Source of the DNA: Bradyrhizobium sp. WBAH42
GTDB lineage: Bacteria; Pseudomonadota; Alphaproteobacteria; Rhizobiales; Xanthobacteraceae
NCBI RefSeq assembly: GCF_024585265.1
Contig: NZ_CP036533.1
Location: 5,093,001-5,157,000, forward strand
Direction of reading: 5' to 3'
Length of the DNA stretch: 64,000 bases
The position numbers were made by a program, and so were the translations under genes. A model generated the notes under the pieces. That model saw nothing but the letters and a program-made list of their open reading frames with translations. It was not told the origin of the DNA and searched no databases. Position 1 is the first letter of the stretch; the number at the start of each line of letters is the position of its first letter. This document shows, piece after piece, positions 33,371 through 43,300 of the stretch.

Positions 33371-35608
33371 TTGCAGAGCAGCGCCGGCGCGCGCGCATTC
33401 CAGAATGCGCGATTGCAGAAGAAATTGAAGAAGCAGGCCGACGCCATCATTCCCGCCGCGGCGAGCGCCTATGGCCAGGGCAGGTATGCGGAGTGCGAGG
33501 CGCTCTGCCGCCAGATCGTGCAAGCCGTTCCGGATCATTTCGACGCCACGCACCTGCTCGGGCTGAGTGTGCAGCAGGGCGGACGCCTGGAGGAGGCGCA
33601 ACAGCTGCTCGAGCGTGCGATCGCGATCGATCCGCGTTCGCACGAGGCGCAGAGCAATCTCGCGACCGTCTACGTCGTCCTTCAGAGATTGGAGGCGGCC
33701 CGCGCCTGTCAGGAGAGGGCGATCGCGCTGAAGCCGAATTTTACGCCGGCCCTTGTCGGCCTCGGCAACACCTTGCTCCAGATGAACCTGCCGGGACAGG
33801 CTATCGATATCTACGATCGCGCCATCAAGCTGAAGCCCGACTACGCCGACGCGCTTTGCAATCGTGGCGTGGCGGAGCTGGCACTGTACCGTTTTGACCG
33901 CGCCAGGGAGAGCTTTGATCGCGCGCTGTTGTTTCAGCCGCGCCACGTCGAAGCGCTCATCGGCAAGGGCATGGTCAGCATCGAGCTCAAGCGCTACGAT
34001 GAGGCGGAAGCTGCGCTCGCGGCGGCGTTCGCGATCAAGCCCGATTCTGCGAAGATTCTGGCGCAGCGCGGACGCCTCAACTCGGCACTGTCGCGGCTGG
34101 AACAGGCTGCCGCGGACTTCGATGCGGCACTTGCACTTTCGCCGCGGTTCGAACTTGCCTTGCGGGGAAAGGCAGAGGTCTCGCTCAGCCTGGGGAACAC
34201 CGCACAGGCGATCCTGGCCTGCACGACTTTGCTCGAGCAAAATCCGCGTTCCACGATCGCATTGGCCTTGCTGAGCTCCTGCCTTGCAAATCAGGGAGAA
34301 ATCGCCTCCGCGATCGAACATCTCGACGCGGCGCTGGCGATCTCGCCGGATCCAGACTTGATGGCGCGGAAGATCTACTTTCTGGACTTTCTTCCCGACG
34401 CAGATTTCACGATCCAGCAGGCGACACGAAGGTCCTGGGGCGAAGCGATCGGCGCCCGCGTGCCGCAAAGGAAGCTCGCCTCTCGGCAGCTCGATCCCGA
34501 CAGGCGGATCGTGATCGGCTATGTTTCTGCCGAATTCTGGTATCACTCGGCGGCGTTCGGCCTGCTGCCGGTGCTGCACCACCATGATCATGCGAGCTTC
34601 GAGGTCGTCTGTTATTCGTGTTCGCCGACGAAAGATGCGATCACGGCCGAATTCAGGTCGGCGGCGGACGTCTGGGTCGATGCCTGGCAGATGTTCGACG
34701 ACGAATTGGCCGATCGTATCGAGGCCGACAAGGTCGATATCCTGATCGACGTCTCCGGGCATTCGTCGGGCAACAGGCTCCAGGTCTTCGCCCGCAAGCC
34801 GGCTCCCATCCAGGTCACGGGCTTCGGACACGCGACCGGTACGGGCCTTCGGACGATGGACTACGTGCTCGCGGACCCCGTCTTCATTCCGCAATCGGCA
34901 CGGCATCTGCTGACCGAAAAGGTCTATGACCTGCCGTGCCTGATCACGATCGATCCCATCCTGGATGTGCCGCCGTCGGAGCTTCCCATGCTCCGCAACG
35001 GCTACGTCACCTTCGGCGTGTTCAACCGCGTCAACAAGATTTCGGACGAGGCCATCCGCGTCTGGTCGAACGTGATGCGGGAGGTGGCCGGATCGAAGAT
35101 CATCATCAAGCATACGCTGCTCGACGATGCCCTGGTGCGCGACGGTCTCCTCGCGCGGTTTGTCGCTCACGGGATTGCCGAAGAGAGGATCACTTGCCTC
35201 GGCTCGTCCGAGCGCGCCGATCATCTGCGAGCCTTCGCCTTGGTCGATATTTCGCTCGATCCATTTCCGCAGAACGGTGGCGTCAGCACCTGGGAATCCC
35301 TCTATGCGGGCGTTCCGGTCGTCGCCAAGCTCGGCCACGGCGCATCGTCGCGCGCCGGCGGCTCCATCGTGGCGGCCGTCGGTCTCGACGACTGGGTGGC
35401 TGAGGATGACGCGGGCTACGCCGCGATTGCGTGCCAATTTGCTGCCCAGCCCGCGCTTCTGGCAAAGTTGCGCGCGGAATTGCCGGCCCGGATCGCAGCT
35501 TCAGCCGCGGGCAATGTCGAAGCCTACACGCGCAGGGTCGAGGAGGGCTACCGCAAGTTCTGGCGCGACTATTGCGCCGCAGCCTCGGAAGGCGGGGAAG
35601 TCGCTTAA
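33371..35608 (+). CDS. TPR / SPINDLY-type O-GlcNAc transferase-like protein, paralogue 3
   Basis: This is the third tandem copy, 745 residues. The TPR region (about 20-355) and the GT41 region (about 370-725) match the other two in order and most motif residues: IVIGYVSAEFWYHSAAFGLL, DVSGHSSGNRL, FGHATGTGLRTMDYVLADP, LDPFPQNGGVSTWESLY. It has small changes at positions that may alter specificity (HSSG for HTTG; FWYHS for FRNHS). The start is TTG behind GGAGAGACACC. It ends 61 bases from the convergent cysteine synthase gene. Three copies side by side suggest recent expansion with divergence of target proteins (inference). Confidence 0.88.
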   Translation: MQSSAGARAFQNARLQKKLKKQADAIIPAAASAYGQGRYAECEALCRQIVQAVPDHFDATHLLGLSVQQGGRLEEAQQLLERAIAIDPRSHEAQSNLATVYVVLQRLEAARACQERAIALKPNFTPALVGLGNTLLQMNLPGQAIDIYDRAIKLKPDYADALCNRGVAELALYRFDRARESFDRALLFQPRHVEALIGKGMVSIELKRYDEAEAALAAAFAIKPDSAKILAQRGRLNSALSRLEQAAADFDAALALSPRFELALRGKAEVSLSLGNTAQAILACTTLLEQNPRSTIALALLSSCLANQGEIASAIEHLDAALAISPDPDLMARKIYFLDFLPDADFTIQQATRRSWGEAIGARVPQRKLASRQLDPDRRIVIGYVSAEFWYHSAAFGLLPVLHHHDHASFEVVCYSCSPTKDAITAEFRSAADVWVDAWQMFDDELADRIEADKVDILIDVSGHSSGNRLQVFARKPAPIQVTGFGHATGTGLRTMDYVLADPVFIPQSARHLLTEKVYDLPCLITIDPILDVPPSELPMLRNGYVTFGVFNRVNKISDEAIRVWSNVMREVAGSKIIIKHTLLDDALVRDGLLARFVAHGIAEERITCLGSSERADHLRAFALVDISLDPFPQNGGVSTWESLYAGVPVVAKLGHGASSRAGGSIVAAVGLDDWVAEDDAGYAAIACQFAAQPALLAKLRAELPARIAASAAGNVEAYTRRVEEGYRKFWRDYCAAASEGGEVA

Positions 35609-35669
35609 GCCGGCCGAACTGCGCAGAGCTTGTCGACGTGCGCCCTCGGCCCGAGGACGCGCGTAACGA

Positions 35670-36704
35670 TCACACGAACGGCGGCTTGATGTTGCTGCGC
35701 TTCTCCAGCCATTCCGGCACCGGCAGGTTCTTGGCGCGCATGAAGTCCGCGTTGAACAGTTTTGACTGGTAGCGGCTGCCGGAATCGCACAGCACGGTGA
35801 CGATCGTCTTGCCGGGCCCGAGCTGCTTCGCAAGCCGCATCGCGCCGACGACATTGATGCCCGTCGAGCCGCCGAGGCACAGACCTTCGTGCTGGAGCAG
35901 CTCGTAGATCGCGCTGACGGCGTCGGTGTCGGGAATGAGATAGGCCTCGTCGACCTTGGCGGTCTCGACGATTGCGGTGGCGCGGTTGAGGCCGATGCCC
36001 TCGGTGATCGAGCCGCCGGGCGTCGCCTTGGGATCGCCGGTCCTGAAATATTCGTACATGCCGGCACCATGTGGATCGGCGCAGGCGACGCGGATGTCCT
36101 TGTTCTTCTCCTTCAGATAGCGGCTGACGCCGGCCAGCGTGCCGCCGCTGCCGACCGAGCAGACGAAGCCGTCGACCTTGCCGCCGGTCTGCTCCCAGAT
36201 CTCGGGCCCCGTGGATTCGTAATGTGCCTTGGCGTTGTCGAGGTTGTTCCACTGGTCGGCGAACAGCACGCCATTGGGCTCGGTCTTGCGCAGCTCGTCG
36301 GCGAGCCGCCGGCCGACATGCTGGTAGTTGTTGGGGTTGGCGTAGGGAAGGGCCGGCACCTCGATCAGCTCGGCGCCGCAAAGCTTCAGGAAGTCCTTCT
36401 TTTCCTGGCTCTGCGTCTCCGGGATCACGATCAGGGTGCGGTAGCCGCGCGCGCTCGCAACGACGGCAAGGCCGATGCCGGTATTGCCGGCGGTCGCTTC
36501 CACCACGAGCCCGCCGGGCTTCAGCTCGCCGCGCTTCTCGGCCTCCAGGATCATCCATTTGCCGGCGCGGTCCTTCACCGACTGACCGGGATTCATGAAC
36601 TCGGCCTTGCCCAAGATGGTGCAGCCGGTCAATTCCGAAGCCCGCTTGAGCTTGATGAGGGGGGTGTTGCCGATGGCCTCGACAACGTCGTTGCGAATGG
36701 TCAT
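35670..36704 (-). CDS. cysK: Cysteine synthase A (O-acetylserine sulfhydrylase)
   Basis: This is a 344-residue PLP enzyme that makes cysteine from O-acetylserine and sulfide. The N-terminal IGNTPLIKLKRASELTG and NPGQSVKDRAG motif (Schiff-base Lys44) are followed by EATAGNTGIGLA (substrate loop), VGSGGTLAGVSRYLKE (phosphate-binding glycines) and LCDSGSRYQSKLF. It is slightly longer than E. coli CysK, as in other alphaproteobacteria. The frame is open far upstream (to 37181), but homology begins at the ATG at 36704. Monocistronic and convergent with the third OGT gene. Confidence 0.94.
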   Translation of the reverse strand: MTIRNDVVEAIGNTPLIKLKRASELTGCTILGKAEFMNPGQSVKDRAGKWMILEAEKRGELKPGGLVVEATAGNTGIGLAVVASARGYRTLIVIPETQSQEKKDFLKLCGAELIEVPALPYANPNNYQHVGRRLADELRKTEPNGVLFADQWNNLDNAKAHYESTGPEIWEQTGGKVDGFVCSVGSGGTLAGVSRYLKEKNKDIRVACADPHGAGMYEYFRTGDPKATPGGSITEGIGLNRATAIVETAKVDEAYLIPDTDAVSAIYELLQHEGLCLGGSTGINVVGAMRLAKQLGPGKTIVTVLCDSGSRYQSKLFNADFMRAKNLPVPEWLEKRSNIKPPFV

Positions 36705-37493
36705 GTCAGGGGAAATCACTACCAAGGGGTTGATTGGCCTTGGCCCGAACCTAGTGCTTGGCAGGCCAAAGGGGAAGGCTTTTGCGCTGCGGCGAACCCG
36801 AGCGAAACGCCCACGGAAACAGTGATATGCCCGAGAAGAGACCGGCGCTGATGCGCGGGGCCATGAGGCGGGATATGAGTAGGAGGAAACAGCCGAACCC
36901 CGACCAGGGCAAGAAACGATTGCGCTCCCGATGAGCGCTGTCGCGACCAATTCTTGCCACTGGCGAGACGGGCTTGCGACAGGACGCGTGGACTGCGGTG
37001 ACAGCCCAGGAGATATCGGCGCGTTGGACGGCTTCGTTTTCGGCAAGATTGACGGTGTGGCGCGCCGCGCAGAGGATGGGACTGAGCTGAAGGCGCGTGG
37101 CGCGGTCCAAATGAAGAGCGAAGCTAAGGGTGTGGCCGCGATATCACATGAAATCTTGGTAAGCTTGCTTACGTTTCCCAATGTTTCACAGTAAAAGAAG
37201 TGACTGCGAGACAGGTACTTTTGGTATTTTCTTCAGCTCGCGCCCAGCTCATTGGCTTGGGCATCTCGCAACTGCGGCACTGTCCCGCCGTTCCGGGCCC
37301 GGCTAGTATGCATCGCAGGTTCCGCAGAAAGCATCACCGCTGTGAACGCGTTGTCCAAGGCCACCCGACTGTCCCGCCGCGAATCGGTTAATCCGGCGGC
37401 GTTGCGGCGGCCTGATCTGCCCGGCGGGGGGTGGACGTGACACACCAAGTTCCAGCGATCGCCTCGCGGCGGTCTCTCGGTTCTGCATTCCGG
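36705..37493. other. Intergenic region between cysK and the RND efflux operon
   Basis: This 789-base region contains no convincing gene; open frames on either strand have poor codon usage and no motifs. The part from about 37080 to 37260 is noticeably more AT-rich and should hold the efflux promoter. It contains an inverted repeat at 37159-37172. CTGTCCCGCCG occurs twice (around 37283 and 37369). A transcriptional regulator gene, often found next to such efflux operons, is absent here. Confidence 0.5.
37159..37172. promoter_or_regulatory. Inverted repeat, possible repressor operator for the efflux operon
   Basis: GTAAGC-TT-GCTTAC is a perfect six-base inverted repeat with a two-base centre, in the AT-rich stretch about 320 bases before the outer-membrane factor gene. 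Its size and symmetry fit a TetR/MarR-type operator, but no regulator gene is adjacent. Confidence 0.35.
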
Positions 37494-38915
37494 ATGCGGC
37501 CCGCGGCCCGATGGATGGCGGTGCTGTGCCTCGCCGCCGCCTCGGGGGCCTGCGTGCTGACCCAGGATCTTCCCGATCCCGCGCTCGACGTTCCCGCGCA
37601 TTACAAATATGCCGGCAAGGGCGATGCGCCGCCGTCGCTGGATTGGTGGCGCGGTTTCCGCTCTGCGGAGCTGACGCAGCTGATGGAGGAAGCGCAGACC
37701 GTCAATCTCGACATCGCTGCCGCCGTGGCGCGTATCGTCCAGGCTGACGCCCAGGCGCGGCAGGCCGGCGCGGCGTTGCTGCCGAGTCTGTCTGGCACCG
37801 GCCAGGAGACCTATTCGCGCACCTCCGGCTCTTCGGCCTCGGGGCTCACCAATGGCGGCCGTGAGGTCGTCAACTATCAGGCTTCGCTCAGCGCGAGCTA
37901 CCAGCTCGACTTCTGGGGCCAGAACCGCGATGCACTGCAGACGGCCGAGGAGACGGCGAACGCCAACCGCTTCGATCGCGACACGGTCGCGCTGACCACG
38001 CTCGCCGCCGTCGCCAACGCCTATTTCCAGGTGCTGGCCTCGCAGGATCGCATCAGGACCTCTCAGCGCAACATCGCGAGCGCGCAGCGCATCCTCGATG
38101 CGGTGAGGGACCGCCGCAAGGCCGGCACCGGCACCGATCTCGACGTCGCCCAGCAGGAGAGCGTGCTGGCGAACCAGAAGGCCCTGGTGCCGCCGCTGCG
38201 CCAGACACTCGATCAGAACGTCAACGCGCTCGCCGTGCTGGTCTCGCGCCCGCCGGAGAGCGTGCGCGTGCACGGCGGCTCCCTGGATCGGATCGCGATC
38301 CCGCGCGTGACGCCCGGCCTGCCGTCGGAGCTGCTGACGCAGCGGCCGGACATCCGCCGGCAGGAGGCGCAGCTCGCCTCGGCCACCGCCAACATCGGCA
38401 ATGCCCGTGCGCAGTTCTTTCCGACCATCCAGCTCACCGGCAATGGCGGCTATCAGAGCGCGGCGCTGGTCTCGCTGTTCCAGCCGCATGCGGCCTTCTT
38501 CCAGCTCGTCGGCAGCGCGACGCAGCCGATCTTCGACGGCGGCAAGATCCTCGGCAATTTCGAATTGGCCAAGGCGCGGCAGGACGAGCTGCTGCAGACC
38601 TACCGCAAGACCATCATCCAGGCCTTTGCCGACGTCGACAACGCGCTGTTCTCGATCAAGCAGACCACGATCAAGCTGCAATTGCAGCGCGACGTCGTCG
38701 CCGCCTCGCGTCGCGCTTTCGATCTCTCCGAGCAGCAATTGCGCGCCGGCACCGCCGACATCGTCACCGTGCTCAACACCCAACTGACCCTGTTCCAGGC
38801 GGAAGACGCGCTGTCGCAGGCCCAACTCGCACGGCTTCTGGCCATCGTCAGCCTGTACCAGGCGCTCGGCGGCGGCTGGGAGCCGCGAATGGAGAAACCG
38901 GTCAATGCTCTTTAA
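37494..38915 (+). CDS. Outer-membrane efflux lipoprotein (OprM/NodT family)
   Basis: This is a TolC-like outer-membrane factor of about 473 residues, the exit duct of an RND pump. The N-terminus is a lipoprotein-type signal (MRPAARWMAVLCLAAASGAC; the lipobox is slightly non-canonical). Two OEP repeats follow with long coiled-coil helices (NLDIAAAVARIVQADAQARQ; ELLTQRPDIRRQEAQLASA) and the family motif FDGGKILGNFELAKAR. The start is uncertain: GTG 37431 or 37437 behind a G-rich stretch would add about 20 residues; ATG 37494 gives the usual signal length. Its stop overlaps the adaptor gene by 11 bases, so the four efflux genes form one operon. Confidence 0.9.
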   Translation: MRPAARWMAVLCLAAASGACVLTQDLPDPALDVPAHYKYAGKGDAPPSLDWWRGFRSAELTQLMEEAQTVNLDIAAAVARIVQADAQARQAGAALLPSLSGTGQETYSRTSGSSASGLTNGGREVVNYQASLSASYQLDFWGQNRDALQTAEETANANRFDRDTVALTTLAAVANAYFQVLASQDRIRTSQRNIASAQRILDAVRDRRKAGTGTDLDVAQQESVLANQKALVPPLRQTLDQNVNALAVLVSRPPESVRVHGGSLDRIAIPRVTPGLPSELLTQRPDIRRQEAQLASATANIGNARAQFFPTIQLTGNGGYQSAALVSLFQPHAAFFQLVGSATQPIFDGGKILGNFELAKARQDELLQTYRKTIIQAFADVDNALFSIKQTTIKLQLQRDVVAASRRAFDLSEQQLRAGTADIVTVLNTQLTLFQAEDALSQAQLARLLAIVSLYQALGGGWEPRMEKPVNAL

Positions 38916-40296
38916 GCCCGACACCAAGCAGGGCGCGGGAGAGGGGACGGCGACGAGATCGCGCGGCCGCGGCTTCGTCATGACCCTGATCACGCTCGCG
39001 ATCCTCGGCGGCCTGGGCTATGTCGGCTGGATCGTCATGCACCAGCAGCAGACGAACAACCGCAACCAGCGTCCCGATCTGCCTGTGCCGGTGCTGGCAG
39101 CGAGCCCGCGCATCCAGGACGTGCCGGTCTATCTCGACGGCGTCGGCGCGATCCGCGCGCTCAACACCGTGACCGTGCGCTCGCAGGTCGACGGCAAGCT
39201 GATCGCGGTCAACTTCACGGAGGGCCAGGACGTCAAGAAGGGCGACGTGCTCGGCGAGATCGATCCGGCCATCTATCAGGCGCAGTACGATCAGGCGGTC
39301 GCCAAGAAGGCGCAGGATCAGGCCCAGCTCGCAAACCAGCGCATCGACCTGACACGCTACGAGCAGCTCGCCGCCTCCAACGCCGGCTCCAAGCAGCAGG
39401 CCGACACCCAGCGCGCGCTGGTCGCGCAGACCGAGGCGCTGGTCAAGGCCGATCAGGCCGCGATCGACAACGCTGCGGCGACGCTGAGCTACACCAAGAT
39501 CGTGGCGCCGATCTCGGGTCGTGCCGGCCTGCGCCAGGTCGACCAGGGCAACATCATTCATGCCTCCGACACCACCGGCCTCGTGGTGATCACGCAATTG
39601 CAGCCGATCGCGGTGTGGTTCAGCCTGCCGCAGCAACAGATCATGCGGGTCAATGCGGCCGCGGCGAAGGGTACGCTCGCGGTCGACGTGTTCGGCAATG
39701 ACGGCATTACGGTGATCGATACCGGCAAGCTTACCGGCATCGACAACCAGGTCGACCAGACCACCGGCACGCTCAGGCTCAAGGCCGAATTTCCCAATGC
39801 CAATTACCAGCTCTGGCCGGGCCAGTTCGTCAACGTCCGCCTCAAGGTCGAGACCTTGACGCAGGCGCTGGTGGTGCCGACCTCGGCGGTGCAGCGCGGC
39901 CCGATCGGCACTTTCAGCTACGTCATCGGCGAGGGCAACATCGTCTCGGCCAAGCCCGTGACGGTGACCCAGCAGAACGAGCATGATGCCGTGATCGCCA
40001 GCGGCCTGTCGGCGGGCGAAAGGGTCGTCACCACGGGCTTTGCCAATCTGTCCGACGGCTCCAAGGTGATCGTCGGCCGCGACGACCAGACGCCGTCGGC
40101 CGATCTCTCCCCGCGCAAGCGCTCGCGCGCACCGGACGCTCAGAGGCAGGACGGTGCCAAAGAAGGCCAGAAGGACGGACAGGGCAAGGACGGCGAGTTG
40201 CGCGCCAAGCGCAAGAGCAGCGAAGGCGACCAGAAGGGGCAGACCGGACCGGCACCGGGGCCGGGGGCATCGGAAAGTGGAGCCAAGCAGCCATGA
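38905..40296 (+). CDS. RND efflux periplasmic adaptor (MdtA-like)
   Basis: This is a 463-residue membrane-fusion protein. It has an N-terminal membrane anchor (about residues 25-45), a biotinyl-lipoyl half-motif (VDGKLIAVNFTEGQDVKKGDVLGEIDP), an alpha-helical hairpin, the second lipoyl half (SYTKIVAPISGRAGLRQVDQGN), then beta-barrel and membrane-proximal domains. This matches MdtA/AcrA adaptors. The C-terminus (about 385-463) is a charged low-complexity tail rich in Lys, Asp, Gly and Pro, longer than usual. It lies between the outer-membrane factor and two permeases, as expected for an MdtABC-type pump. Confidence 0.92.
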   Translation: MLFKPDTKQGAGEGTATRSRGRGFVMTLITLAILGGLGYVGWIVMHQQQTNNRNQRPDLPVPVLAASPRIQDVPVYLDGVGAIRALNTVTVRSQVDGKLIAVNFTEGQDVKKGDVLGEIDPAIYQAQYDQAVAKKAQDQAQLANQRIDLTRYEQLAASNAGSKQQADTQRALVAQTEALVKADQAAIDNAAATLSYTKIVAPISGRAGLRQVDQGNIIHASDTTGLVVITQLQPIAVWFSLPQQQIMRVNAAAAKGTLAVDVFGNDGITVIDTGKLTGIDNQVDQTTGTLRLKAEFPNANYQLWPGQFVNVRLKVETLTQALVVPTSAVQRGPIGTFSYVIGEGNIVSAKPVTVTQQNEHDAVIASGLSAGERVVTTGFANLSDGSKVIVGRDDQTPSADLSPRKRSRAPDAQRQDGAKEGQKDGQGKDGELRAKRKSSEGDQKGQTGPAPGPGASESGAKQP

Positions 40297-40332
40297 TCCG
40301 ACAACGGCCGCTTGCAGCGGCAGGCACAGCCC

Positions 40333-43300
40333 ATGGGTGTCTCTGAACCCTTCATCCGCCGGCCGATCGCGACCTCGCTGCTCGGTATTGCGCTTCTGAT
40401 CGGCGGGCTGCTGGGCTATTTCGCGCTGCCGGTCTCGGCGTTGCCGCAAGTCGATTTCCCAACCGTGCAGGTGACGACGCAGCTGCCGGGCGCGAGCCCC
40501 GACGTGATCGCCTCGCTGATCACCGCGCCGCTGGAGCGGCAGCTCGGGCAGATCCCGTCGCTCTCGGCGATGAACTCGACGAGCTCGTTCGGCGTCAGCC
40601 AGATCTCGCTGCAGTTCGACCTCAACCGCGACATCGACGGGGCAACGCAGGACGTGCAGGCCGCGATCAATGCCGCGGCCGGCGTGCTGCCCAAGACGCT
40701 GCCTTACCCGCCGACCTACGCGAAGGTGAATCCGGCGGATGCGCCGGTGATGACGCTCGCGCTGCGCTCGGACACGATCTCGCTGCGCGCAATGAGCGAC
40801 ATCGCCGATACCATTCTGGCGCAACGTTTGAGCCAGATCTCCGGCGTCGGGCGCGTTTCCGTGCTGGGCGGGCTGAAGCCGGCCGTGCGCATCCAGGCCG
40901 ATCTTGCGCGCCTTGCAGCCTATGGCATCGCGATGGAAGACCTGCGCACGGCGATCGCCAATGCCAATGTCTCGGGCCCGAAGGGCTCGCTCGACGGCAC
41001 ACAGCAATCCTACGTCATCGCCGCCAACGACCAGATCGCCGTCGCCGAGGCCTACAAGCCCGTCATCATCGCCTACCGCAACGGCTCTCCGGTGACCATT
41101 GCCGACGTCGCCCAGATCGTCGACGGCCTCGAGAACGACCGCACCGGTGGCTGGTACCAGGGCACGCCGGCCGTGATCATCGACATCCAGCGCCAGCCCG
41201 GTGCCAACGTCATCGACGTCGTCAGCCAGATCCGCGCCGAAATTCCCAAGGTCCAGCGCGCGATTCCGGCCGGGGTGAACCTCACCATCGTCTCCGACCG
41301 CACCGTCACCATCCGCGCCTCGGTGCGCGACGTGCAGTTCACGCTCGTCCTTGCCGTCGTGCTGGTGACGCTGGTCGTGCTGTTGTTCCTGCGCTCGATG
41401 CGCGCGACCGTGATCGCCGGCGTCGCGCTGCCGTTGTCGCTGATCACGAGCTTCGGCATCATGTATTTTGCCGGCTTCAGCCTCGACAATCTGTCGCTGA
41501 TGGCGCTGACGATCGGCACCGGATTCGTCGTCGACGACGCCATCGTCATGATCGAGAACATCGTGCGCCACATGGAGAATGGCGACGGCGCGATGGAAGC
41601 CTCGCTCAAGGGCGCCAGCGAGATCGGCTTCACCGTGATATCGCTGACGGTCTCGCTGATCGCGGTGTTCATCCCGCTCCTGTTCATGTCGGGCCTGGTC
41701 GGGCGTATGTTCCGCGAGTTCGCGCTGACCCTGACCATCGCGGTCGTGACCTCGGCAGTGGTCTCGCTGACGCTGACGCCGATGATGTGCTCGCGGCTGC
41801 TCAAGCACGCGCACGAGGAGCTGGCCGTGCCGGGACTGGCCGCGATCAGCCGCTTCATCGACCGCACGGTCCATGCCTATCACCGATCGCTGTTGTGGGT
41901 GCTGGAGCGGCAGCGCGCCACGCTGGTCGTGACCTTCGCCACGCTGATCGCGACCCTGGTACTCTATGTCGTCGCGCCCAAGGGCTTCCTGCCGCTGCAG
42001 GACACCGCCTCGATCACCGCGGTGACGGAGGCTGGGCCCGACGTGTCGTTTGCGGAGATGAAGAGGCGGCAGGCCGAGGCGGCGGACGCCATCAGGGCTG
42101 ATCCTGATGTGGTCGGCGTGGTCTCGGTGATCGGTGCGGGCTCCGTCAACCCGACCACTAATGTCGGCCGCCTCGTCATGAGCTTGCGGCCGCGCGGCGA
42201 GCGCCGTGACGATGTCAGCGTGGTCGTGACCCGGCTGAAGGAGAGGGTCTCCGGCATCCCCGGCATGACCGTCTATTTCCAGCCGGTGCAGGACGTGCAG
42301 ATCTCGACCCAGTCGAGCCGCTCGCAATACCAGTACACGTTGACCGGCACCGATGCGACGCTGGTCTCGGAATGGGCGCGCAAGCTGGTTGCGGAGATGC
42401 GGCGCGATCCCCTGTTCCGCGACGTCTCCTCGGAGGCGCAGGAGGGCGGCCTGCGGGCGCAGCTCGACGTCGACCGCACCCGGGCCGGCCAGCTCGGCGT
42501 GAGCCTGCAAGGAATCACCGACACGCTGAACGATGCCTTCGCACAGCGGCAGATCTCGACGATCTACGGCCAGGCCAACCAGTACCGCGTGGTGCTGGAG
42601 GCGCTGCCGATGTACCAGCGCGATCCCTCGATCCTGTCCAAGCTCTATCTGCCGGGCGCGGCGAGCGCCACCGCCGGCGCGCCCAATGCCCAGGTGCCGC
42701 TGTCGGCCGTGGCGACGCTGAAGCGGACCACGGCGCCGCTCGCGATCTCGCACCAGGCGCAATTCCCGTCGGTGTCGCTCAGCTTCAACCTCGCGCCGGG
42801 CGCGGCGCTCGGCGATGCCGTCGAAGCCGTGAAGGTGATCGAGACCCGCATCGAAATGCCGGGCAGCATCGTCGGCATTTATGCCGGCGATGCCGCCGAG
42901 TTCGCCAAGGCGCTGGCCGGCCAGCCGTGGCTGCTGCTCGCCGCCGTGATCACGATCTACATCGTGTTAGGGGTGCTCTACGAGAGCTACATCCACCCGA
43001 TCACGATCCTTTCGACGCTACCCTCGGCCGGCGTCGGCGCCATCCTGGCACTGATGTTGTGCGGACAGGACCTCTCGGTGATCGGCCTGATCGGCATCAT
43101 CCTCCTGATGGGCATCGTCAAGAAGAACGCGATCATGATGATCGACTTTGCGCTCGAGGCCGAGCGCGGGCAGGGCATGTCGCCCCATGAAGCGATCGTG
43201 CAGGCGTGTCTCTTGCGCTTCCGCCCGATCATGATGACGACGCTGGCGGCGCTGTTCGGGGCGCTGCCGCTCGCGATCGAGAGCGGCACCGGCGCCGAGC

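Noticed and set aside
36705..37181. Possible N-terminal extension of cysteine synthase by about 160 residues
   Set aside because: The extension has no resemblance to any CysK domain and poor codon usage, while the conserved N-terminus starts at 36704.
38902..42762. Minus-strand open frame of nearly 1300 codons opposite the efflux adaptor and permease
   Set aside because: It is the mirror of the codon bias of the RND genes; no motif, start site or composition supports a protein.
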